A DNA stretch of 64,000 bases from JANYBV01 sp043763155 (lineage in GTDB: Bacteria; Pseudomonadota; Alphaproteobacteria; Rickettsiales; SXRF01): assembly GCA_043763155.1 (NCBI GenBank), contig JAYULW010000089.1, positions 15,965-79,964 of the forward strand, given 5' to 3'. The notes under the pieces were generated by a model, which worked only from the letters and a program-made list of their open reading frames with translations, made no database searches and was not told the origin of the DNA. Shown here in pieces: positions 8,223 to 16,197 of the stretch (position 1 is the stretch's first letter; each line of letters begins with the position of its first letter). The position numbers and the translations under genes are program-made.

Positions 8223-9566
8223 ATGATTGATCCTTCGCAATATGTAACCCACTGGGAATCTTCGCCTACATTGCTGCTGCTATTTAAGAGCACGGCGGTG
8301 GTGACGGTCATGATTGCATTCTGCAACTTCCTTGTGCAACGCAAGGTGGACCGCGCAAGCATCGGGCTATTCCTGCTTGCAGAGATTATAAGCATTCATT
8401 ACATGCACATAAGTCTTGATGACTCGTACACCAACGATTTGTGGTGGCATATGAGTTATGTGGATTACATATTGGTTCATTGGCTGAGCCCGTATGGGTA
8501 TTCGGCGCAGCAGAGCAGCCACCCACCGCTTTGGTACTATATTATCGCCGTGCTGCACCGCTTTACGCATAATGTGCTTGGCATATACGACCTGCTGCTG
8601 TTCCGGTTTGTGTCGTGGGTGTTTTTCCAGTTTTTCAACGCGTACAACCTGCTGACACTGCGGCGGATGGGGTTTACGGGCGCACGCTATTATACGTGCG
8701 CGGCGCTGCTGCTGCTTTGGCCGGGAAGCGCGCACCTCGCCTCGAAAATCAATAGCGAGGCGATGTATTACGCGGCGGAGGCGGTGAGCTTTTATTACCT
8801 GATCGGCTGGTATAACGAAAACAATGAACGCGACTTGAAGCGGTGCATTTTGTTTGCGGGGCTGGCGATGCTGGTGCGCACCAACACGGTCATGCTGTTT
8901 ATGCTCATCGGCATACTGATGCTGATTGCGCTTTACCGGGGAAGAGTGCGGTTCGGGCAGTTTTTCACACGGCAATGGATGATGGTATGGGCTACGCTGG
9001 TGGTCGTTTTCATATTGAATTTTGGCAATATCCTGTTTGCGTCGGGGTCGAACGTGCTGGACGGCATGGACCATAAGGGGCCGATGTTCCCGCTTACACA
9101 TTTTATTTCGCTGCATTGCTCATTCACCAAGCCGTTTACCACGTGGTACGATTACGATCAGGGGTTCCTTGAATTCCTGCTCAAGACATCCATGTTCGGC
9201 GAGTATCTATGGCCCTCCCCGATACTTGCGGCCGTTATGGACGCGATGATGCTGACACTGATCCTATACGTGATTGCGCCGTGGTTTTTTGCGAAGCGGG
9301 ACTATGCGCGCGGGTTAATGCCGTATGGGCTGTATGCGATTATTTCCATTGCGTTCGTGATCTTTTTTTCGTGGGTTATACGGGATTATCCTTCGCAGGA
9401 TGCGCGCTATGTGTACCCGCTTTTGCTGTGTTTTGCGGTGGCGTTCGGGCGCAGCCATGCGTTTTACACACAGCAGGGCATGGTGAGGCTCAGCAAGGCA
9501 GGGCTTTGGTTTGCGGCTGCGTTTTTGCTGGTTTCAAACTATTATTTCTGGGTGAACTGGCGCTAA
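8223..9566 (+). CDS. GT-C/GT39-like polytopic membrane glycosyltransferase
   Basis: A 447-residue protein with about ten transmembrane helices. The acidic DDSYTNDLWWH in the first periplasmic loop and SSHPPLWYYIIAVLHRF resemble the D/E pair and HPPLYY-type motif of ArnT/PMT-like GT-C enzymes, which use polyprenyl-phosphate sugars. The substrate is unknown. It diverges from the GT2 gene 68 bp away; a GT2 making a polyprenyl-phosphate sugar beside a GT-C that uses it is a common pairing. The start ATG has no strong ribosome-binding site. Confidence 0.72.
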   Translation: MIDPSQYVTHWESSPTLLLLFKSTAVVTVMIAFCNFLVQRKVDRASIGLFLLAEIISIHYMHISLDDSYTNDLWWHMSYVDYILVHWLSPYGYSAQQSSHPPLWYYIIAVLHRFTHNVLGIYDLLLFRFVSWVFFQFFNAYNLLTLRRMGFTGARYYTCAALLLLWPGSAHLASKINSEAMYYAAEAVSFYYLIGWYNENNERDLKRCILFAGLAMLVRTNTVMLFMLIGILMLIALYRGRVRFGQFFTRQWMMVWATLVVVFILNFGNILFASGSNVLDGMDHKGPMFPLTHFISLHCSFTKPFTTWYDYDQGFLEFLLKTSMFGEYLWPSPILAAVMDAMMLTLILYVIAPWFFAKRDYARGLMPYGLYAIISIAFVIFFSWVIRDYPSQDARYVYPLLLCFAVAFGRSHAFYTQQGMVRLSKAGLWFAAAFLLVSNYYFWVNWR

Positions 9567-9727
9567 ACCACGTTTGCCTGCGGCGGCTGAAGGCAGGAAA
9601 ATTCCGTAGGGTTTTGAGATGCCTGAATATTGACGTTTTTTTACTTTTTTTAGGGCCTAAAAATAGCTATCCTTTTGTTTTTACTTAATTGATTGTTTTG
9701 AATAGGGTATAAAAAACGGCAATTCGT

Positions 9728-9750
9728 CATCACTTCGTAATATAGTGATG
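9728..9750. promoter_or_regulatory. Perfect inverted repeat upstream of hydrolase-like gene
   Basis: CATCACT (9728-9734) and AGTGATG (9744-9750) form a perfect 7-bp inverted repeat separated by nine bases, 38 bases before the GTG start at 9788. It lies in an AT-rich 220-bp intergenic region. It could be an operator or the stem of a 5' UTR hairpin. Confidence 0.35.
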
Positions 9751-9787
9751 CTACAATTCAGCATGTCCTTTTAGTGGAGATTTCCCC

Positions 9788-11236
9788 GTGGCCGAAGTTA
9801 AGCAACCCTTTATTGCCCCCGAAAAAGTTGCCGAGGCGGCGACCATACAGGGCATCCTGACGGGTGCGTTCAACGAAAAAGGCGCGCGCGAAGTGGGCAA
9901 GCTCGACGGGGTGATGTTCAAAGACAAGGACGGCACGTTCAAGGCCAGCAAAAATATTAAGCCCGCACTGACGGATAAGATGATCAGCGACATCCAGATC
10001 ACGGGCAAGGACGGCGAGAAGCAATATTTCAAGCGCATTGCCAAGGTGGATGACGCGGGCGGCAACGGCGCGAAGATGCTGGCGTGGCAGCAGGTAGATG
10101 AAAAAGGCGAAGCCGTGAAGAAAGACGGCAAGGCGCAAGTGGTGATGGCGTTTCCGGGTTATGACGGCAACCCGCTGGAAATATTCCAGACGCCGCAAAC
10201 GAAATCCATGTATGCGATTGGCAATGGCAAATTATATCCGCCCACACAAAACGTGCCGGAATTCGTGCGCGATGTGAAGGCGAAGATGGGCGATGCGCCC
10301 GCAAGCTACGAGATTGTTGCGCACTCGATGGGCAGCGCGCCGGCAACGACTGCGAACCTTGTGGCAAATCTTGAAGGCATGGAGGTGCGCTCGAATTTGC
10401 AGCTGGAGCCGGTAGCGGCGACGCTGGGCACACAGCGCCTGAAGGATGCGTTTGTGAAGGATGAAGGGGTTTCCAAGAAGATTGCAGCGACCTACAAAAT
10501 TACGCCGGAAGCAGCGGCCAAACAGCTCGATGCGATTGCGGCCAACACCACATCGGTGCAAACCATTACGTACGGCAAAGGCAAACCTGAGGTAAGCCAT
10601 AGCGCACTGCTGGAGACCTTAAAAGAAGGCGACGGCAAAACCTCCGAGGAAATGCGCACCAAAAATATCGCGACCATCATGAGCGGGCGCGAAGGCGGTA
10701 TTGATCCCGAAAACAAGCCTAACGGCACGACGTATTTCATTGATGTGACAGGGCAGAAGAATTTGTCGGAAAGCATGGCAGGCCGCGTGGACCCCACCCA
10801 CCCCGCCGTGAATGTGGCGCAGGCGGCGCAACTCGGCTCTGTAATGGCCACAAGCATTGAAAAACTTACCGAGCAGCGTAAAGCGCCGCAAGCGCCTGCG
10901 CCTGCCGCAGAAGTTCCGGAAGCAGCGCCCGCACCGAAGGCAAAGCCCAAACAAGTGGAAGAAGAAGCGCCCGCCAAACCTGCCCCCACTGCGGCCAAAG
11001 GGCCCTTGGGCATTAATGCCGACGATATTCAAAGCGGGATTGAGGCAGTGATGCTGGCGCTGGGAATTGATAAGGATATGCTGAAAATGATCGCGGGTAT
11101 GCTCGGCGGCGTGCAGCTTACCGAAAGCAGCAAGGAAGGCACGCAGCTGGCCTCGATGAGCGGCGCGGGCAAGGCCAATGCGCCCGCCGTGGCCGTGGCT
11201 GTGGCACCGGGAAAAGACTCCGCGCCGGTGCGCTAA
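9788..11236 (+). CDS. Alpha/beta-hydrolase-like protein with Ala/Pro-rich tail
   Basis: A 482-residue protein starting at GTG (GGAG nine bases upstream). Residues 115-190 look like a lipase/hydrolase core: QVVMAFPGYDGNP forms a strand and oxyanion-type loop, and YEIVAHSMGSAPATT carries the nucleophile elbow with Ser 180 (AHSMG, an A for the first G of GxSxG). The remaining triad residues cannot be placed. After residue 345 a long Pro/Ala/Glu/Lys-rich linker leads to a short hydrophobic C-terminal domain (IEAVMLALGIDKDMLKMIAGMLGG). No signal peptide is seen. Substrate and role are unknown; I infer a hydrolase fold only. Confidence 0.55.
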   Translation: MAEVKQPFIAPEKVAEAATIQGILTGAFNEKGAREVGKLDGVMFKDKDGTFKASKNIKPALTDKMISDIQITGKDGEKQYFKRIAKVDDAGGNGAKMLAWQQVDEKGEAVKKDGKAQVVMAFPGYDGNPLEIFQTPQTKSMYAIGNGKLYPPTQNVPEFVRDVKAKMGDAPASYEIVAHSMGSAPATTANLVANLEGMEVRSNLQLEPVAATLGTQRLKDAFVKDEGVSKKIAATYKITPEAAAKQLDAIAANTTSVQTITYGKGKPEVSHSALLETLKEGDGKTSEEMRTKNIATIMSGREGGIDPENKPNGTTYFIDVTGQKNLSESMAGRVDPTHPAVNVAQAAQLGSVMATSIEKLTEQRKAPQAPAPAAEVPEAAPAPKAKPKQVEEEAPAKPAPTAAKGPLGINADDIQSGIEAVMLALGIDKDMLKMIAGMLGGVQLTESSKEGTQLASMSGAGKANAPAVAVAVAPGKDSAPVR

Positions 11237-11243
11237 GTTAACT

Positions 11244-11717
11244 TCATATATCGTAGCGTGCGTTGCCTGTGGGGGCTTGCTGGAGCTTTTGTGCCCAGTT
11301 GGTTTGCGTGTCGAACTCCTGCATGCAGCGGGCGGTGTCTACCCCGCCGCGCAGGCCTGCGTCGTAGCGCGGGAACAGGCGCACAAGCTGGATGGCGGAG
11401 GTGAGCGCGGTGGTGACCAGCAAAGTGATGAGGGCGGGTTTGGCGAACTCTTTTTCGGTGGTGGCTTTGATGCCTGCGCCTACGGCGGCGGACATTACAA
11501 AAGAGAGGCCGGTCCAGCGCAGGGGTTCGTAAATATCGAGCTGGCGGCCGATGGCGCCGCGACGGTGGATTTCGCGGTCAATGCGTGTGCTGAGTTCGGG
11601 ATTGGGGCTGCCGTCGGGGTTTTTGCCGAACTGCTCGCGCCACTGGCTTGCGCGCATGTCCACATGGCGCTGTAGGCGGGTGTTAATAATATCGTTCAGG
11701 AAGTTGCCTTCACTCAT
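11244..11717 (-). CDS. Hypothetical membrane protein, 157 aa
   Basis: Not recognised. The N-terminal half is charged and helical (NDIINTRLQRHVDMRASQWREQFG). Two adjacent hydrophobic segments follow (TGLSFVMSAAVGAGI and PALITLLVTTALTSAIQLV), then a polar tail. It converges on the hydrolase-like gene, with seven bases between stops. It could be a small inner-membrane protein. Confidence 0.55.
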   Translation of the reverse strand: MSEGNFLNDIINTRLQRHVDMRASQWREQFGKNPDGSPNPELSTRIDREIHRRGAIGRQLDIYEPLRWTGLSFVMSAAVGAGIKATTEKEFAKPALITLLVTTALTSAIQLVRLFPRYDAGLRGGVDTARCMQEFDTQTNWAQKLQQAPTGNARYDI

Positions 11718-11792
11718 GGTCGTTGCACCTGTATTCTAAAAAAGGTGCCGCCAGAGGACTGGTAGGCTAAGGATGGTTCGTGCGCTTATATT

Positions 11793-11951
11793 TTAAGCGG
11801 GTTGTTTGGCGTCGAAACGCTTTTTCTCGGATTTTTCGACTTGCACGATGCGGGAGTTGTGGATGGTTACTTCCACGCTTCCGAAATCAATGTCTTTGAT
11901 GGTGGTGAGTATGTATTTCTCAACATCATCGAGTTCCTGCTGTGTACTCAT
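11793..11951 (-). CDS. DUF2292/YezD-like small protein, 52 aa
   Basis: A short gene with an excellent ribosome-binding site (GGGAGGA just before ATG). The product reads STQQELDDVEKYILTTIKD then FGSVEVTIHNSRIVQVEKSEKKRF. This matches the YezD (DUF2292) pattern of a helix followed by a beta hairpin ending in xIVQIExxEKxR. Family members are commonly found beside Rrf2 regulators and sulfur-assimilation genes. Here the Rrf2 gene lies directly upstream on the same strand and a sulfate-binding protein gene sits 4 kb away. The biochemical role of the family is not established. Confidence 0.78.
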   Translation of the reverse strand: MSTQQELDDVEKYILTTIKDIDFGSVEVTIHNSRIVQVEKSEKKRFDAKQPA

Positions 11952-11966
11952 TCTTCCTCCCTTGGT

Positions 11967-12407
11967 TTACCAGAAAATCTGTTCTTTTTGACGTTTTGAA
12001 AGCTGCATCATGTCGGCGATGGAGCGGCCATCGAGGATGCTGGAAATGACGTTCCTCACCTCGATCATCATATGGCGGATGATGCAGTCTTCCTCGTGGG
12101 TGCAGTCTTCGCATTTCTTGTAATTGTTGGTGCTGGCGCAAGGGATGGGCGCAAGGCTGCCGTCCATTACGCGGATGACCTGCCCTGCCATAATCTCGGC
12201 AGGCGTGCGGCTGAGTATGTAGCCGCCGAAGATGCCGCGCTTGCTGTTGACGATGCCTTCGCGCTTCAAATCCTGCAAAATCGTTTCGAGGAATTTGGCG
12301 GGCACATCGGCTTCCTGCGCAATGGCTTTGCCCTGCATGGTTTTCTTTTCATGCAGGGATAACACGGTCAGGGCGCGAAGCGCATATTTGGCTTTCATAG
12401 ATAGCAT
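11967..12407 (-). CDS. Rrf2/IscR-family transcriptional regulator
   Basis: A 146-residue protein. The N-terminal winged helix (MKAKYALRALTVLSLHEKKTMQGKAIAQEADVPAKFLETILQDLKREGIVNSKRG) is followed by a Cys cluster, CASTNNYKKCEDCTHEEDC, which resembles an iron-sulfur-binding loop. The C-terminal dimer helix is HMMIEVRNVISSILDGRSIADM. IscR and RsrR use such a cluster; CymR of the same family controls sulfur metabolism. The regulated genes probably include the DUF2292 gene 15 bp downstream. Two palindromes in the 65-bp leader suggest autoregulation. The start could also be the Met three codons later. Confidence 0.88.
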   Translation of the reverse strand: MLSMKAKYALRALTVLSLHEKKTMQGKAIAQEADVPAKFLETILQDLKREGIVNSKRGIFGGYILSRTPAEIMAGQVIRVMDGSLAPIPCASTNNYKKCEDCTHEEDCIIRHMMIEVRNVISSILDGRSIADMMQLSKRQKEQIFW

Positions 12408-12421
12408 ATGAAAACTATATG
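12405..12421. promoter_or_regulatory. Palindrome at Rrf2 gene start, candidate operator
   Basis: CATAT-gaaaact-ATATG spans the Rrf2 start codon. Its position suggests a self-repression site, but the arms are only five AT-rich bases. Confidence 0.3.
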
Positions 12422-12448
12422 CATTAATTTATATAAAATCTATAGGAA

Positions 12449-12466
12449 TTTACAAAATTGTGTAAA
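12449..12466. promoter_or_regulatory. Palindrome upstream of Rrf2 gene, candidate operator
   Basis: TTTACA-aaattg-TGTAAA is a perfect six-base inverted repeat, 42 bases upstream of the Rrf2 start in the minus-strand leader. Dyad sites of this size are usual for Rrf2-family dimers. Confidence 0.4.
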
Positions 12467-12472
12467 TACAGC

Positions 12473-13699
12473 TTACTGCTGTGGATCAGGGGCAGGGATT
12501 TTAGGGGGCTTGGCGGGGTATTCCTCGACCAGTCCCAAGCACTTGCCCGCGGGGAAAACGGTCCAGCCCTGCACCAGCAGCGAGATAACCACGACGGTGA
12601 AGGTAACGTTGAAAATGGTGTGGGTGGGGTCGAGCCCTTCGAGGGTAGGAATGATGGCAAGGAAGATGGGGACCGCGCCACGCAGGCCAACCCATGCGAT
12701 GAAGGAGACTTCGTGGATGCTGTAGCGGAAGGGTGCGAGGCAGACGACGACAGCCGCAGGGCGGGCAACGAAGAGGACCATGGCGATAAGGGCGGAAGCG
12801 CCGAGCTGGGCCATGAGCTGCGAGGGAACCACAAGCAAGCCGATCATGATGAACATGGTGATTTGCGCGAGCCATGCGATGCCGTCGTAAAAGCGGGTGA
12901 CGAGTTCTTTTTTGCGGATATGGGAATTGCCTACGATAAGGCCCGCGAGGTAGACAGCGAGGAAGCCGCTGGCGCCCATGAGCGCGGTGCTGCTGAAGAT
13001 GAGCATACTGCCTGCGAGTACCAGCACGGGGAACAGGCCCGTGGTGAGCGGCAGGCGGTTTACGAGCCACGCAAGGCCCCTGCCCCCGCCATAACCGATG
13101 GAGATGCCCACGCTCATTTGCCAGGCGAAGCGGTTCAGGTAATCGGGCCAGCCGCCGGTAAGGTGGCCGCTCAAGACTTCGACGAAAAGCATGGTGAGGA
13201 ACACGGCCATGGGGTCGTTGATACCGGACTCCACTTCCAGCAGGGATTTGACACGCATTTTCAGGCCGGTGTGCTTTTTGTTGAGGAGTAAAAATACGGC
13301 TGCGGCGTCGGTGGAGGCGAGGATGGCGCCGAGCAGGAAGGCGATGCTGCCCTCTAAATGGAACACGCTCATGATGGCAGCGCCCGTGATGCCCGTGGTG
13401 AGGAGGACGCCGAGGGTGGAGAGCGAAATGGCGGGCCACATGGATTTGCGGAATACGGCGACGGGGGTGCGCAGGCCGCCGTCGAATAATACCACTGCGA
13501 GGGCTAGGCTTCCGATCATGTAGGCGTGGGGCATGTCGTTGAAGACAATGCCGCCGGGGCCTTCTTCGCCGAAGAGCGTGCCCACGATAAGGAAGATGAG
13601 AAGCAGAGGTGTGCCGAGGCGCGTGGAGGCGAGGCTTGCGAAAACGCTCACCGTGAGAAGCAGGGAAATGACAAAAATAATTTCGATACTGTGGTTCAC
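12473..13699 (-). CDS. CPA1-family K+/Na+-proton antiporter, membrane domain only
   Basis: About 408 residues with 12 or so hydrophobic segments. The protein resembles NhaP2/CvrA: VLFDGGLRTP, the ion-site motif SGINDPMAVFLT with its Asp, and FIAWVGLRGAVPIFLAI. It exchanges cytosolic monovalent cations for protons at the inner membrane. E. coli NhaP2 is about 578 residues with a C-terminal TrkA_C-type regulatory domain; that domain is absent here and the protein stops soon after the last helix. I start at the GTG at 13699 (MNHSIEIIFVIS); a TTG four codons earlier is the alternative. No clear ribosome-binding site is seen for either. Confidence 0.88.
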   Translation of the reverse strand: MNHSIEIIFVISLLLTVSVFASLASTRLGTPLLLIFLIVGTLFGEEGPGGIVFNDMPHAYMIGSLALAVVLFDGGLRTPVAVFRKSMWPAISLSTLGVLLTTGITGAAIMSVFHLEGSIAFLLGAILASTDAAAVFLLLNKKHTGLKMRVKSLLEVESGINDPMAVFLTMLFVEVLSGHLTGGWPDYLNRFAWQMSVGISIGYGGGRGLAWLVNRLPLTTGLFPVLVLAGSMLIFSSTALMGASGFLAVYLAGLIVGNSHIRKKELVTRFYDGIAWLAQITMFIMIGLLVVPSQLMAQLGASALIAMVLFVARPAAVVVCLAPFRYSIHEVSFIAWVGLRGAVPIFLAIIPTLEGLDPTHTIFNVTFTVVVISLLVQGWTVFPAGKCLGLVEEYPAKPPKIPAPDPQQ

Positions 13700-13759
13700 G
13701 GTTTGGCCCAATGTATATTTTTAGGTGACGGATGGATGTGGCATGCGTATGGTGTTCCT

Positions 13760-14209
13760 ATGATGATGACCCCGCTCAAAACATACGTTAAAAAATATGC
13801 TGGCCCTGCCCTGCTCTGCACAGCTTTAGTGGTTTCGGGCGCAGCTGCAAAAGCCGCCGATAGTAAGGGATTATACCAGACCCTGTATTATGTATCGTGT
13901 GCGACTTATGTGCAGGATCGTAAAGAACCCGAAAATACGGGCAAGAACGCGGTGGACAAGATTTATGTAAGCGGCTGGCTTTCCGGGTATAACTACCTGA
14001 CGCCCAACACGTATGATATTTTGCCGAATCATAACGTGGATATAGTGCTGCAGTGGCTGGACCAGTTTTGCGCGAAGTCGCCTACCCAGAGTATTGAGGC
14101 GGGATTGCTGCAACTGACGTCGGATTTATATCCCGACCGGGTGCAGAATATGCCAGAGCAGCCTGCGGCGGACAAGGCACCGAAGAAGCCAAAAACTCAA
14201 CCTAAATAG
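13760..14209 (+). CDS. Secreted protein, Rap1a/Tai-like
   Basis: 149 residues with a signal peptide (KYAGPALLCTALVVSGAAAKA). The mature part has two Cys (YYVSCATYV and LDQFCAKSP), the motif VSGWLSGYNYL, and a final Lys/Pro-rich tail. The Cys-then-GWLxGY-then-Cys pattern resembles the Rap1a/Tai family of small periplasmic proteins, but similarity is weak. Three consecutive ATG codons mark the start; I use the first. It converges on the minus-strand membrane gene, with which its 3' end overlaps by 13 bases. Confidence 0.6.
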   Translation: MMMTPLKTYVKKYAGPALLCTALVVSGAAAKAADSKGLYQTLYYVSCATYVQDRKEPENTGKNAVDKIYVSGWLSGYNYLTPNTYDILPNHNVDIVLQWLDQFCAKSPTQSIEAGLLQLTSDLYPDRVQNMPEQPAADKAPKKPKTQPK

Positions 14210-15018
14210 CGGCGCTGCATCTTAAGGGTGAAGCTTGCGTAGCCATAGACGGCGGCGGCGAGAAGCACCAGCGAGACGGACCAGAGCGGGCCGTACATCA
14301 TGTAGCCGGTGGCGAGGTATCCCAGATACGTTATGGTGAAGAAGGACCCCGACCAGAGCAGCGCGCGCGAATGCAGGCGCAGGCCTGCGCGCTGGAAACC
14401 CAATGCCGCTGCGATGTAGAGCAGTTCGGCGATGCTGCCGCGGGTGAGCGTGAAGAGCGTGGTGAAAAACAGGCAGCTGCCTGCGACGTACCAGACGGGA
14501 GAAAGTTGCGCGAGTGTGGTGGCGGTGAGACCGTGGGCTACGAGCAGCATAGAGACGCCGAGGCCGAGCAGGATAACCTGGTCTTCGCCGCCGAGATAGT
14601 GCAGCAGCGCGAAGGTGAAGCAGTAGCTGAAGGCGATGACGTACCCCAGAATGAATTTCAGGCGGTACTGCGCGTAGACGGCTATTTCCTGCGCGCCCAT
14701 GAGCAGCATGATGAGCATGGCGCCGAGGCTGGTTTGCATTACGCCCGGCGCAGCCTTGCCCAGCAGCACCACCCAGCCGACGCTTTGCAGCAGTACGGCG
14801 ATGAAGAAAATATATTTGCCGGGCGTTACGGTTTGGGGCTTTTGCCACGCCATCATGGCCAGCATGTGCAGCAGCATGCCACCGCCAAGGGTGGTGACGA
14901 CGCGCACACCCGGACCCATGCTGGTCCAAAAGGCGATGAAGAATACGCTGATACCGATAAAACCAAGCGCGATGGCGATGGGGATGGTGAGGTCGGACCT
15001 TGGTTGGTTTATGGTCAT
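14197..15018 (-). CDS. Polytopic membrane protein, DUF2157-like
   Basis: A 273-residue protein with eight or nine hydrophobic helices and very short loops (IAIALGFIGISVFFIAFW near the N-terminus). It begins at an ATG that overlaps the upstream stop (ATGA), showing translational coupling with the GDYXXLXY-like gene before it. This arrangement recalls the DUF2157/DUF4401-GDYXXLXY pair of bacterial membrane proteins, whose function is unknown. Confidence 0.6.
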   Translation of the reverse strand: MTINQPRSDLTIPIAIALGFIGISVFFIAFWTSMGPGVRVVTTLGGGMLLHMLAMMAWQKPQTVTPGKYIFFIAVLLQSVGWVVLLGKAAPGVMQTSLGAMLIMLLMGAQEIAVYAQYRLKFILGYVIAFSYCFTFALLHYLGGEDQVILLGLGVSMLLVAHGLTATTLAQLSPVWYVAGSCLFFTTLFTLTRGSIAELLYIAAALGFQRAGLRLHSRALLWSGSFFTITYLGYLATGYMMYGPLWSVSLVLLAAAVYGYASFTLKMQRRYLG

Positions 15019-15602
15019 TTGTGCAGTACCCAACCTAGTGGCGTGATGGACTGGCGGCCATCGCCGGGTGGGCGGGGCACGGCGATATGGTGGGTGCCTT
15101 TGCTGATATAGGTGCCGCTACCGCCTACGTCCCAAAGGGATAATTTCTGGTTTTCCGCGAGGCCATTGTCAATGGTGAAACCATCGGGCGATGTTGTCGG
15201 CACAATTTGCCAATCTTCGAGGACGGGAATAGGCACGAGATGGTGAGGCTCAAGGCGCTCGTCCTGCGTGGGGCGGTTATAGGGCTGCTTTAGGGGCAGG
15301 TCGGCAGGCGTGGGAATGGGGACTTCAAGGATCTGGCCCGTGGTGGGGCGCAGGCGGTAAATGTGGGGCCAGCCATAGCCGAAATTTTCGCCGACGAAGG
15401 TTGCGACCACATGGTCTGCCTGCACGGTGACGCGCAGGGCGTTGGGGGTGTCAGGGGTGTATCCCGTCATGTATAAAATATCATATTGCGGGTCGCCTTC
15501 GGAAAGGCGCGGCAGGTAGGCGGTGACGGTGTACCACAGCGCGATGCACAGCGGCAGCGCAATGCCTGCCTTTAGCGACCATGAGGGCGGGAGGCGCTTC
15601 AT
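15015..15602 (-). CDS. Membrane-anchored GDYXXLXY-like protein
   Basis: 195 residues. One N-terminal helix (AGIALPLCIALWYTVTAYL) is followed by a periplasmic domain with EGDPQYDILYMTGYTP, close to the GDYxxLxY signature (normally GDYVVLDY). Proteins of this type are encoded next to DUF2157-like polytopic proteins, as here. It overlaps both the gene before (ogt) and the gene after by ATGA, so the three form one translationally coupled unit. Confidence 0.55.
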   Translation of the reverse strand: MKRLPPSWSLKAGIALPLCIALWYTVTAYLPRLSEGDPQYDILYMTGYTPDTPNALRVTVQADHVVATFVGENFGYGWPHIYRLRPTTGQILEVPIPTPADLPLKQPYNRPTQDERLEPHHLVPIPVLEDWQIVPTTSPDGFTIDNGLAENQKLSLWDVGGSGTYISKGTHHIAVPRPPGDGRQSITPLGWVLHK

Positions 15603-16084
15603 GCGGCTGCTTCGTGGGTCAGGAGGAAGGTTTTGTTGTGCAGGCCGCCGGAAAAACCGGTGAGCGCGCCCGACTCGCCGATGACGCGGTGGCACGGCAC
15701 GATGATGGGGATGGGGTTGCGGCCATTGGCCATGCCCATGGCGCGGGCCTTTTTGGGGTCGCCCACGCGCCGGGCCTGTTCGCCGTAAGAGATGGTTTCG
15801 CCGTAGGGGATTTTGCGCAGTTCCTTCCAGGCTTTGAGCTGGAAGATGGTGCCGCGCAGATCGAGCTTCAGGTCGAATTCCCTGCGCTTGCCTGCGAAAT
15901 ATTCGCCCAGTTGTTTTTCGGCGCGCAGGAGGTGGGGGTTGGTTTCGTTTGGTTCGGGCGGCACATCTGTTTTGCCGGGCATGGGGCCGAACTCGATGGC
16001 GGCCAGCCCCTTTTCAGACGCGACGAGGCACAGCGGGCCGACCGGCGAGGGAATGGTTTTATATTGCAGGGCGCTTTGGTTCAT
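15599..16084 (-). CDS. ogt: Methylated-DNA--protein-cysteine methyltransferase
   Basis: 161 residues. The protein repairs O6-alkylguanine by moving the alkyl group to its own Cys. The active site IIVPCHRVIGESGALTGFSGG is complete, and the DNA-binding helix-turn-helix precedes it (KIPYGETISYGEQARRVGDPKKARAMGMANGRNPIP). The N-terminal ribonuclease-like domain begins with a strand reading YKTIPSPVGPLCLVAS. The open frame extends 23 codons further, but Met at 16084 fits family length best. It is the first gene of the ogt-GDYXXLXY-DUF2157-like unit. Confidence 0.93.
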   Translation of the reverse strand: MNQSALQYKTIPSPVGPLCLVASEKGLAAIEFGPMPGKTDVPPEPNETNPHLLRAEKQLGEYFAGKRREFDLKLDLRGTIFQLKAWKELRKIPYGETISYGEQARRVGDPKKARAMGMANGRNPIPIIVPCHRVIGESGALTGFSGGLHNKTFLLTHEAAA

Positions 16085-16137
16085 TAAGCGGTTATAGCGG
16101 ATTTTCGGCCATGGCTGAAACATTATTTGCAGCCATG

Positions 16138-16165
16138 AAAAAGGCCGGTGCAAGCACCGGCCTTT
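16138..16165 (-). terminator. Rho-independent terminator of sbp
   Basis: On the minus strand a 9-bp GC-rich stem GGCCGGTGC/GCACCGGCC with a two-base loop is followed by TTTTTC. It lies 33 bases after the sulfate-binding-protein stop codon. The A-run on the other side makes it partly bidirectional. Confidence 0.85.
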
Positions 16166-16197
16166 CCATTATTCCCTGTTATATCTTAGCTGTGCCG

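Noticed and set aside
13526..13759. N-terminal extension of the secreted protein at 13760
   Set aside because: The extension lies opposite the antiporter start and would hide a good signal peptide.
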